The notes below the pieces were generated by a model. It worked only from the letters and a program-made list of their open reading frames with translations, had not been told where the DNA came from and ran no database searches. DNA of 64,000 bases from JAGOMX01 sp041738135 (GTDB taxonomy: Bacteria > Pseudomonadota > Alphaproteobacteria > JAGOMX01), in assembly GCA_041738135.1 (NCBI GenBank), contig JBGSQK010000020.1:1-64000 (forward strand). The letters are read 5' to 3'. Position numbers and translations under genes: made by a program. Positions 25,149 through 32,703 of this stretch are shown piece after piece (the stretch's first letter is position 1; each line of letters opens with the position of its first letter).

Positions 25149-26030
25149 CTACATTCGCGATATGGTTTTGCGGGAAAACAAACCGCCGGGTTTAAATATC
25201 AGCACCACAACAATGACCGAAAAAGTCAGCAGCATTTCTAGACTGCGATCCAGCCAGCCAAAGTAAAAGAACACCATGGTGTTCATGATGGATATGCTTA
25301 TAGCGCCAAAGACCGCGCCGAAAGGACTGTATATACCGCCCAATAAACAGCCTGCAAAAGCATAAATTAATATGCCTGACATCATGTTGTAGTTAAGAGA
25401 AACGATAGGTGCCACCAACATGCCAGCAACCGCTGCTATTACAGCCGCCACACCCCAATTGATCATAAGCATGCGCGAGGAGTTAATGCCCATGAGGGAA
25501 CAGGATACTGGATTTTGTGCCAGTGCCCGCAAGGCCAAACCTAGTTTGGTATAGCGGTAGAAATAAGTAAATCCAGCGATGAGGCCAGAAATTACAACGA
25601 GCACAAACAACTGGTTATTAGAAAGATAATCATTATCGAACAAATGATCTGCTTTAGGAAATGGGTATGGAAAATAGTGTACGCCGCCACCATAAAGGAT
25701 TCCTGAAAGGCCATTAATACCCAAGAAAAGACCAATTAACACGAGAAGCTGACTGGAGGCGCCCGCATGCTCAACTGGCTTATAAAAGAGTCTGTGCAGC
25801 AACAGGCCCCAACAAAATGCAAAGACCAGGGTCATAGGTACCGCAAGTAATGCAGGTACGCCGCTCACGATTAAAAATGAACCGAACAATGTGGAAAATG
25901 TAGCCGATTCACCTTGCGAGAAATTGGGCAGCCTCATGGTTTGCATGAGAATCACAATAGACAACGACAGGCTGGCGTATATGGCGCCATTGGTAAGACC
26001 AAGAAAGAAGAATTCTAAGAACCTATGCAT
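25149..26030 (-). CDS. livH: Branched-chain amino-acid ABC transporter permease LivH
   Basis: A 293-residue polytopic permease. FLGLTNGAIYASLSLSIVIL, the Gln/Gly-rich block around PNFSQGESATF, and the coupling loop LRALAQNPVSCSLMGINSSRM are diagnostic for LivH. It pairs with LivM. It begins 13 nt after livF ends, behind a GAGAGG site. Confidence 0.94.
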   Translation of the reverse strand: MHRFLEFFFLGLTNGAIYASLSLSIVILMQTMRLPNFSQGESATFSTLFGSFLIVSGVPALLAVPMTLVFAFCWGLLLHRLFYKPVEHAGASSQLLVLIGLFLGINGLSGILYGGGVHYFPYPFPKADHLFDNDYLSNNQLFVLVVISGLIAGFTYFYRYTKLGLALRALAQNPVSCSLMGINSSRMLMINWGVAAVIAAVAGMLVAPIVSLNYNMMSGILIYAFAGCLLGGIYSPFGAVFGAISISIMNTMVFFYFGWLDRSLEMLLTFSVIVVVLIFKPGGLFSRKTISRM

Positions 26031-26043
26031 GCGATAACCTCTC

Positions 26044-26757
26044 TCATGTAATACCTAAATAGGCTTTTTGGATGGATTTATCGTTTTTAAATACATCCGG
26101 CGTTCCAGATAAAACAACTCTGCCTGTTTCAATCAGATAAACATAATCAGCAATGCCTAAGGCCAAAGAAACGTTTTGTTCGATCAGTAGAACACTTATT
26201 TTTGCCTCATCGCATATTCTACGAACCGAGGAAAATATGGCTTTGATCAACAACGGCGCCAGACCCAATGACGGCTCATCCATCAACAACAGTTTGGGTT
26301 TTTGCATTATGGTGCGGGCTATGGCAAGCATTTGTTGCTCACCGCCGGATAGGGTGCCGGCCTGTTGATAAAGCCGCTCTTTCAGAATGGGGAAATAGGT
26401 ATACACCAAGTCTAGGTCGTCCTTAATAGCTACTTTGTCTTTCCTCAGGTACGAGCCCATTAAGAGGTTCTCAGCAACTGAAAGCTCCTGGAACGTCCCC
26501 CTCATTTCGGGTACATAAGCGACACCACTTCTGATGATGTCGTGGGTTTCCATTTTTGATATGTCTTGGCCTTGGAAAATGACCTGGCCTTTTTTTTCAT
26601 AGAGACCAATAATTCCATTTAATATGGATGTTTTACCTGCACCATTGGCGCCCAGTATGCTGCATACCTGGCCTTCTTCCACCTTAAAGTTCACGTCAAA
26701 TACCACTTGGTTGTAAGCAAAGAATACATCTAAATGGCGGGCTTCAAAAAATGTCAT
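26044..26757 (-). CDS. livF: Branched-chain amino-acid ABC transporter ATP-binding protein LivF
   Basis: A 237-residue ATPase. Walker A GANGAGKTS, signature LSGGEQQML and Walker B LLLMDEPSLGL followed by the switch region are all intact. I start at the ATG 26757, two bases beyond the livG stop (TGATATG), with GGAG upstream; a GTG nine bases earlier is possible. It supplies energy to the LivHM permease with LivG. Confidence 0.93.
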   Translation of the reverse strand: MTFFEARHLDVFFAYNQVVFDVNFKVEEGQVCSILGANGAGKTSILNGIIGLYEKKGQVIFQGQDISKMETHDIIRSGVAYVPEMRGTFQELSVAENLLMGSYLRKDKVAIKDDLDLVYTYFPILKERLYQQAGTLSGGEQQMLAIARTIMQKPKLLLMDEPSLGLAPLLIKAIFSSVRRICDEAKISVLLIEQNVSLALGIADYVYLIETGRVVLSGTPDVFKNDKSIQKAYLGIT

Positions 26758-26758
26758 A

Positions 26759-27556
26759 TCAATCACTGGCTCCCAAATAAACTTTGATCACTTCAGGATG
26801 TTCTTGCACATGCTTTGCTGTACCATGCGCTATGAGCTGACCCGAATTCAGAGCAATCACATAATCAGAAACTTCCATGAGTAATTTCATGTGGTGTTCA
26901 ATGAGTAATATGGAGATCTTGTATCTGTCCCTTAGGTCCAAGATCATTTCCTTCAATCCTTCAATATCCCCATGACTTAAACCACCAGCGGGCTCGTCTA
27001 AGAGCAACAGTCTAGGGCGGCACATCAATGCGCGCGCCATATCCATACGTTTAATGGTGACAAACTGCAGTGATTTAATGGGTGAATGCGCAATATCAGC
27101 CAGGCCAAAATCATCCAGTATTTCCATAGCACGCTCACGAAGCAGTTTGTTATCCGCGCGCGCGCTGGGCAGAGATAAAGCATTGGCAATAGTTCCGGCC
27201 TTCGCTAGCGAGTGCCCACCCACCATAACATTCTCCAATACGGTCATGGAATGGTATGGAGCCAAATGCTGAAACGTGCGACTAATTCCCAAACCCACAA
27301 TCTTGTGTGGTGGATGTTGTAAAATGTTTTGACCTTTAAATAATATTTCACCTTCTGCAGGCTCCACCAGACGACTAAAACAATTGAATAAAGTCGTTTT
27401 ACCTGATCCGTTAGGACCAATGAGCCCTAAGATCTGTTCCTCATGCATTGCGAAGCTTACATTATTCAAAGCAACAATGCCCGAAAAACGAACAACTAAG
27501 TTGTTAATTGTTAAAAGGTTATTTGCTACATCGTCCATATGATCTGTTCTTTGCAT
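26759..27556 (-). CDS. livG: Branched-chain amino-acid ABC transporter ATP-binding protein LivG
   Basis: First gene of the livG-F-H-M-K operon, 265 residues. Walker A is GPNGSGKTT, Walker B RLLLLDEPAGGLSHGD, and the LivG block GLGISRTFQHLAPYHSMTVLENVMVG is clear. The ABC signature is unusual: where most LivG proteins have LSYGxQR, this one reads SLQFVTIKRMDMARALM, lacking the LSGGQ-like sequence, so its own signature half-site may be degenerate. The start may instead be the ATG at 27538. A 16-bp palindrome lies 33 nt upstream. Confidence 0.92.
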   Translation of the reverse strand: MQRTDHMDDVANNLLTINNLVVRFSGIVALNNVSFAMHEEQILGLIGPNGSGKTTLFNCFSRLVEPAEGEILFKGQNILQHPPHKIVGLGISRTFQHLAPYHSMTVLENVMVGGHSLAKAGTIANALSLPSARADNKLLRERAMEILDDFGLADIAHSPIKSLQFVTIKRMDMARALMCRPRLLLLDEPAGGLSHGDIEGLKEMILDLRDRYKISILLIEHHMKLLMEVSDYVIALNSGQLIAHGTAKHVQEHPEVIKVYLGASD

Positions 27557-27588
27557 ACATGTTTCATTTCATTGTACCATAAAGAAGA

Positions 27589-27604
27589 ACGGTATTAATA
27601 CCGT
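27589..27604. promoter_or_regulatory. 16-bp perfect palindrome upstream of livG, candidate operator
   Basis: ACGGTATTAATACCGT is an exact palindrome 33-48 nt upstream of the livG start codon, in the position of a promoter operator for the transporter operon. No regulator gene is adjacent, so the binding protein is unknown. Confidence 0.4.
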
Positions 27605-27739
27605 CCATGTTTAAATATATTACACATTGATTAATTTATAGTTAATTATTTGATGTAATACGCGAATTTTTTGCGATTTTCCAGACCCCAATATACGTCA
27701 TGGAGAGTTGTTGTAGTGGAAACAAAATGACAAAACCCC

Positions 27740-27853
27740 CGTCATTGCGAGCCCTCTTGGGGCGTGGCAATCTACTGAGGTTTGTCCGCTCGCTAAAGGT
27801 TGCTAAAACGAAAAAAGTAGATTGCCACGCCCCAAGAGGGGCTCGCAATGACG
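27740..27853. repeat. Palindromic element, CGTCATTGCGAGCC family, copy A
   Basis: The ends are CGTCATTGCGAGCCCTCTTG and its inverted match GGGGCTCGCAATGACG, with GGCGTGGCAATCTACT / AGTAGATTGCCACGCC in the arms. The arms are about 40 nt long around a variable centre. It is the first of three copies within 830 bp. Confidence 0.92.
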
Positions 27854-27960
27854 GGTGTGGGGTCGTCTTTATTAAAATTTACCGCATTTTAGGTGTCGAG
27901 TTGCTTCTGTTGCTTCTAATGACGAAGGATTGTTTTAGGGTCACCAAAATGCCCAACCTC

Positions 27961-28073
27961 CGTCATTGCGAGCCCCTCTTGGGGCGTGGCAAACTACTTT
28001 CTTCGCTTCAGACTTATGCAAAACGGCAACACCAAAGTAGATTGCCACGCCCCAAGAGGGGCTCGCAATGACG
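27961..28073. repeat. Palindromic element, CGTCATTGCGAGCC family, copy B
   Basis: The arm ends are the same as in copy A (CGTCATTGCGAGCCCC... / ...GGGGCTCGCAATGACG) but the central loop differs. The left arm reads GGCAAACTACTTT where copy A has GGCAATCTACT. It ends 13 bp before the stop of the GIY-YIG gene. Confidence 0.92.
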
Positions 28074-28085
28074 GGGATGGAGAAT

Positions 28086-28370
28086 CTATATAATATCCCT
28101 ATATAAATCACGCCATTGTGGATTCATTTTTTCTATCAGATCAACCTTCTTTTTTCTTGAGCCGCCCTTGATTTGCTTTTCACGGGCGATTGCCTCATCC
28201 ATCGATGCATAAAACTCATAGTAAACTAAATGGGAACAATGATATTGACTGGAAAAACACTTCTTCGTAGGATTTTTGTGTTGATAAGTTCTGTGAACCA
28301 AATAAGCCGTAACCCCAGTATAAACTACTCCATCTTTTCTGCTGGCCATTATGTAAGTTGCTGGTTGCAT
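28086..28370 (-). CDS. Small GIY-YIG domain endonuclease-like protein (UPF0213/YhbQ type)
   Basis: A 94-residue single-domain protein of the GIY-YIG superfamily (UvrC N-terminal nuclease fold). The first motif reads YIMASRKDGVVYTG (GIY becomes YIM, YIG becomes YTG), followed by the Arg/His helix HRTYQHKN and the conserved Glu region AIAREKQIKGGSRKKK. It would cut or bind DNA. Such stand-alone proteins are common in bacteria with unclear roles. Here the gene is bracketed by copies B and C of the same palindromic element. Confidence 0.85.
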   Translation of the reverse strand: MQPATYIMASRKDGVVYTGVTAYLVHRTYQHKNPTKKCFSSQYHCSHLVYYEFYASMDEAIAREKQIKGGSRKKKVDLIEKMNPQWRDLYRDII

Positions 28371-28448
28371 ATAGTTTTCCCCCCCTATTTTTGGAGAAAC
28401 ATATCAAATTTGGACATTGATGTGAATAAATAAATCAGCCACCACCCC

Positions 28449-28564
28449 CGCCATTGCGAGCCCCGCTTGGGGCGTGGCAATCTATTTTCTTCGCAGCAAT
28501 TTACTAATCAATAACGGCGGCACCACAGTAGATTGCCGCACCCCAAGAAGGGCTCGCAATGACG
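28449..28564. repeat. Palindromic element, CGTCATTGCGAGCC family, copy C
   Basis: The left end CGCCATTGCGAGCCCCGCTT and the right end GGGCTCGCAATGACG match copies A and B with a few substitutions, some of which break arm pairing. With copy B it brackets the GIY-YIG gene. The 294-bp gap to the porin also holds the porin terminator. Confidence 0.9.
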
Positions 28565-28595
28565 GGGATGGGGAAATTTCACTCCACCTACAAAC

Positions 28596-28641
28596 AACAA
28601 AAAAAGCCCCCTGCCGGGGTGGGACCCTTTGGCAGGAGGCT
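28596..28641 (-). terminator. Rho-independent terminator of the first porin gene
   Basis: Read leftward, AGCCTCCTGCC (28641-28631) pairs with GGCAGGGGGCT (28615-28605) with one mismatch, followed by a run of seven Ts. It lies 23 nt past the porin stop. Confidence 0.85.
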
Positions 28642-28663
28642 TCTTGTTAGACTTTAGTTCGGT

Positions 28664-30442
28664 TTAGAACCTGACTGTCAAACCTGAGTACACGATTTGT
28701 ACTGGCTTGAACTTGTCGTTTTGTCCTCTACCTTTTCTTTTTAGCGACATGTTGTCGTAACGCAGATAGAGCCAAGAACCAGCGGCATCAACATCCTGTT
28801 GGATACCAACACCCCAGTTAGTACCAACTAGGTGGGTAGGACCACCGGTGGTGACACCAAAAGTACCTGAACCTGTCGCCGGAAGGTTAGTCAGCGGATC
28901 CAAGGCCATAGCTGTCCATTGACCATAGTTGGTAATAAAGTGGGTATTTCCTACACCGAAGAATTTATCGGTATAACCCAACTTACCTGCCAAGACCTGT
29001 CCGTCTTTTTGTTTGGTTCCAGGATTTCTACCCGATCCAGGAACACCTGGTGTTGGGCTATTAGTGAAATCGAGAATATTTTGAGGAAGGTTATTGACCA
29101 GACGCCACTTTCTCTTTACCCAAGTGAATTGAGTGTTGATACCTGTACCGATTTTACCGGACATACTGAACGGCAGCAAGATACCAAACGCCGCATTCAT
29201 AGTATCAAACTTAGGGCCTCTGTAATTGAAAGGGTTATATTGATACGTGGCCAATAGCTCAGGCAAAACACCGGCTGGAAGAGGAGGCGCAATGTTCACA
29301 GGAGCTGGAAGCAGTGGAGCAAATGGGTTAGCACCCGCCGCTTGACCATTAAACTGTTGACTGTTTGCAAAAAGTATGGGGAAGTTTTGAGCAACAGTAT
29401 AGCCCTCACCTGGTTCTTGTGTATGGTTACGTGACCAGCTGGCACCCATAGAGATAATAGTCTTAGTGTTTGCCCAAGGAATACGGAACAAATTAGTCCA
29501 TTTATAGGCCACATCAAAAAGATCACCAATATGCTGGTAACCGTGTGCCACTGCCAAACTCATGCCGTTAAACCAAGATTCCTGATCCACAATTACAGGC
29601 GTTGTATACATTATACGATCAGCCTGTGATGTAAGATTTGTACCATCACCCGGATTAAAAATCGTGGCGCCCGGAACAAGCGTTGACCCGCCATATGGAT
29701 TGGTTGCAACGGGGTTATTGAAACGTTGTGGTACAAATACCGACCCAATTCGCGAGTTGGGAGAAATAGGGTTGTAGTTTGCTGCAGGATTTGGACGAGG
29801 AGCATTCTTATACCTAAACGCCATACCGCCCATAGTTGTAAACGGATGCAGCATAGTGAAGGTAAAAGACAAGTCCGTACCGAAAATGATACCAGAACCA
29901 GCCATGGCGCCGCGACCTAAGTTAATTCTACCCCATTTAAAGCTATCGATTGTAACTTCGCTGCGGGTTAAGAATATATTCCTAACAGCTTCAGCCTGAC
30001 TTTGTGAGCGGTGTATATCTGTAAGTGCACCACCTGCAATCGGACCAACCGTTCCGTTAGAGCCATAGGAAACACCCAAGAACGCACCGAATGTCAGACC
30101 AGGAGCCACGCGGCCCTTACCATCAAACTGGATGAAAGACGTCAAGTTGGCAGGAGTTGTGTAGGAGGTGTTGGAATGAAATCCGTTATCCGCCCATTGT
30201 ACGGCCCTGTTTGCCCAACCGGATAGTCTCATTTCATAGATTTCAAACGCTTTAACCGCATGATCTTCTAAGAACTTAACTTTTCCGTCTAATGTATCGA
30301 TACGCGATGCGTTATCGTCGCAACAAGGCGGAACCCCGCTTGGTGCTGGACCAGCATTCGCAAGCACTGGGCTGTAACTAGCAGCCGCCAGCGCTAGCAA
30401 GCTAGCCGTTAGAGTTATTTTAAGTGGCCTCATCTGTCTCAT
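28664..30442 (-). CDS. Outer-membrane porin (paralogue 1)
   Basis: A 592-residue beta-barrel protein. A signal peptide (about 1-28, ending VLANA) precedes a short coiled segment (ASRIDTLDGKVKFLEDHAV, residues ~45-64) and then the barrel, which starts MRLSGWANRAVQWADNGFHS and ends VYSGLTVRF with the C-terminal Phe needed for BAM assembly. Alternating aromatic strands fit alphaproteobacterial trimeric porins. An AAGGAAAA site precedes the ATG. The paralogue next door (30962-32377) shares start and end blocks, indicating tandem duplication. Between them, 30443-30810 is AT-rich with no gene I can support. Confidence 0.88.
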   Translation of the reverse strand: MRQMRPLKITLTASLLALAAASYSPVLANAGPAPSGVPPCCDDNASRIDTLDGKVKFLEDHAVKAFEIYEMRLSGWANRAVQWADNGFHSNTSYTTPANLTSFIQFDGKGRVAPGLTFGAFLGVSYGSNGTVGPIAGGALTDIHRSQSQAEAVRNIFLTRSEVTIDSFKWGRINLGRGAMAGSGIIFGTDLSFTFTMLHPFTTMGGMAFRYKNAPRPNPAANYNPISPNSRIGSVFVPQRFNNPVATNPYGGSTLVPGATIFNPGDGTNLTSQADRIMYTTPVIVDQESWFNGMSLAVAHGYQHIGDLFDVAYKWTNLFRIPWANTKTIISMGASWSRNHTQEPGEGYTVAQNFPILFANSQQFNGQAAGANPFAPLLPAPVNIAPPLPAGVLPELLATYQYNPFNYRGPKFDTMNAAFGILLPFSMSGKIGTGINTQFTWVKRKWRLVNNLPQNILDFTNSPTPGVPGSGRNPGTKQKDGQVLAGKLGYTDKFFGVGNTHFITNYGQWTAMALDPLTNLPATGSGTFGVTTGGPTHLVGTNWGVGIQQDVDAAGSWLYLRYDNMSLKRKGRGQNDKFKPVQIVYSGLTVRF

Positions 30443-30810
30443 TATTTTTTCCTTTACTTTTTTGACCGATAAATAATTTTCCTATATACATTAGCCCACA
30501 TCAATAGATTTTTAACTATTTGTTAGGAAATTTGAAATCTGTGGCCTATTTACAACCATTACTTCAGTATTCACTAACTTTTCAATGGGTTAGGCAAATA
30601 GTTAACTTAGTCTTAACAACGGCTATTACGATGATTTTAACAGGCCTTTTAATTTGTGCGAGCGTTTTATTAATTACTATTTGGTAAATTGCGCAAAATT
30701 ACTTGTCGCATCATTTTGTTTTCACGGGATAAGTTTGGCAAATTTTTTGTTTTATGGGAAAATGGGGGATGTGGGGAGAATTTACGGAAACATGGGAAAT
30801 ATTAAAACCA

Positions 30811-30942
30811 CCGTCATGGAGAGGAGCGCTAGCGACGTGCCATCCAGTAAATGAAGTGCCGCTTGCGGCTCCGAAACTATACAGAGCCGCAAGCGGCACA
30901 TTTTGCGCTGGATGGCACGCCCTAAAGGGCTCTCCATGACGG
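30811..30942. repeat. Palindromic element between the two porin genes
   Basis: The ends are CCGTCATGGAGAG and CTCTCCATGACGG. Internal arms include CGTGCCATCCAG / CTGGATGGCACG and an inner hairpin AGTGCCGCTTGCGGCTC / GAGCCGCAAGCGGCA. This is a distinct family: its CGTCAT ends resemble the other elements but the arms differ. Confidence 0.85.
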
Positions 30943-30961
30943 GGGCGAGGGAGAGCTCCCC

Positions 30962-32377
30962 CTACAACTTAACCATCAACCCAGAATAAACAATATTCAC
31001 AGGCTTAAACCGGTCAGCCGTCCCCTTACGCTTCAGCCTGTAGTTATCATATCGCAAGTAAACTGCCGTACCAGCCGCCTCAATGTTTTGCACCACACCT
31101 GTACCCCAGTTTGTACCAACCATGGTAATGGGCCGACCTGTGCCTGTGCTACCTGGAATGAGCGGTGAGGCATTAGTCCAGAAATCAATATCCATAGCCC
31201 TCCACTGGCCGTAACTGGCAACCCAAGCCGTTTTACCCGCTGCGAAATACTGGTCCAAATAACCAATCTTGCCTTGCAAAGCACGACCATTGGCTTGATT
31301 GGCCATCTTCCACTTACGACTAGCGCCAGAGAAATGAAAGTTAAAACCAGTTCCTTCTTTTCCTGAGAAACTAAACGGCGTCAACACACCAATAGCGCCC
31401 GTAAACGTGTCAAACTTTGGGCCTTTAAATAGGTTTGAGTTACTACTAACCAAAGGGTTGGGATTGCCTAAAACTGCTGCATTCTGCATAAAGTTAAAGC
31501 CTTGGATATAATCTTGGGTATGATTCCGCGCCCAACTGGTTTGCGCAACGATTGTATACTTAGCCAAAATCGCGGCAAACTTTAAAGCCACATCAAACAA
31601 ATCGCCCACATTTTGATAAGAATGGGATGTGCTGAGGTTAAAGCCATAATAGTTAGGGCTGTCGTAACGAATTCGATCATTCCTACCGTAAATGCTGCCA
31701 CCATCCCCATGCTCGAAAACCAAAGCACCTGGCTTTAATGTCGCATCTGGACTATTTGGGTTCTCGTTATAAGGCCTGCCGTTGCGAGCATTTCTAAAGC
31801 TAATGCCGCCCATAGATGAATATGGGTGCAAGAAGTAATAGGTACCGGAAAGATCCGTATAATAAACCACACCGGCGGATGCCATAAGACCCCTACCTAG
31901 CGATAGCTTACCGAAGTGTTTGCTGTCTGCGGTTACTTCCGATTCCCGGATAATAATATTCCTCATGGCAAGAGAGTTGGACTGAGAACGATGCACATCC
32001 ACAAACGTGTTACCGCCTGTGTTGCCTGTGGTACCGTTAGAAGCATAATCCATTTGGATTTTCGCACCCATAGTAAAATCAGGAGCCACGTCCACTGTAC
32101 CCAACACTTGCACGTTGGAGGTGACGTTGTCTGGTGATACCGTGGATACGTTGGAATGAAATCCATTGTCTGCCCATTGTAGGGCACGGTTAACCCAGCC
32201 CGACAAGGTTATCTTGATAGAATCAGACGTCACCGCATGATCTTCCAGCTTCTTAACCCGCGTTTCCAAGTCAGGCTTACAAGCCTCATCGGTTTTTTCT
32301 TCCGCATGAAGTGTGTTTTGCATCCCCGCCGTCAGAACGAGAGCACTCAGTGTTAGTAAGTTTTTATTTTCAAACAT
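30962..32377 (-). CDS. Outer-membrane porin (paralogue 2)
   Basis: A 471-residue paralogue of the upstream-numbered porin. A signal peptide (1-25, ending LHA) is followed by DLETRVKKLEDHAV and ITLSGWVNRALQWADNGFHS, then matching barrel blocks (HRSQS, LSLGRGLMAS, HPYSSMGG, YLRYDNYRLKRKG). It ends VYSGLMVKL, with Leu rather than Phe at the C-terminus. It is about 120 residues shorter than its partner, mainly through shorter loops. A GAGGA site precedes the ATG by 5 nt. Confidence 0.87.
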   Translation of the reverse strand: MFENKNLLTLSALVLTAGMQNTLHAEEKTDEACKPDLETRVKKLEDHAVTSDSIKITLSGWVNRALQWADNGFHSNVSTVSPDNVTSNVQVLGTVDVAPDFTMGAKIQMDYASNGTTGNTGGNTFVDVHRSQSNSLAMRNIIIRESEVTADSKHFGKLSLGRGLMASAGVVYYTDLSGTYYFLHPYSSMGGISFRNARNGRPYNENPNSPDATLKPGALVFEHGDGGSIYGRNDRIRYDSPNYYGFNLSTSHSYQNVGDLFDVALKFAAILAKYTIVAQTSWARNHTQDYIQGFNFMQNAAVLGNPNPLVSSNSNLFKGPKFDTFTGAIGVLTPFSFSGKEGTGFNFHFSGASRKWKMANQANGRALQGKIGYLDQYFAAGKTAWVASYGQWRAMDIDFWTNASPLIPGSTGTGRPITMVGTNWGTGVVQNIEAAGTAVYLRYDNYRLKRKGTADRFKPVNIVYSGLMVKL

Positions 32378-32512
32378 TTTTATCCTCTATTTTATTAAAA
32401 AGATACATAACACCCCTTGAGACAAAATACTATACCAAAAGATGAAGAAGTTGATGTTTTTTATGGATTATTTTGTTCAGAAAAATTTGGAAACTGTAAC
32501 GCTTAATTATTA

Positions 32513-32697
32513 TGGGGCTTTGCCCCACTTAACCTCTCCCCTTGTGGGAGAGGTCCGGAGCGAAGCGGAGGGGTGAGGGGCACAAAAAAGCAATGTTTAT
32601 CCCCCTCACCCGGCCTTCGGCCGACCTCTCCCACGGGGGGAGAGGTGAAGTCTCATGTTATTTTCTCAAATATCTTGGGGTTTGGGGCAAAGCCCCA
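32513..32697. repeat. Composite: CCTCTCCCC palindrome nested in a GGGGCTTTGCCCC palindrome
   Basis: The outer arms TGGGGCTTTGCCCCA (32513-32527) and CATGTTATTTTC ... GGGGCAAAGCCCCA (32654-32697) match the element at 6126-6222. Between them, 32531-32649 is a complete CCTCTCCCC element with arms CCTCTCCCCTTGTGGGAGAG and CTCTCCCACGGGGGGAGAGG. Most of the expected left arm of the outer element is missing, as if lost at insertion. The 327-bp gap holds nothing else. Confidence 0.75.
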
Positions 32698-32703
32698 AAA
32701 AAA

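Noticed and set aside
27740..28564. Possible CRISPR array (three similar units)
   Set aside because: The units are ~115-bp palindromes separated by unequal distances, one gap containing a gene. There are no short direct repeats with regular spacers and no cas genes.
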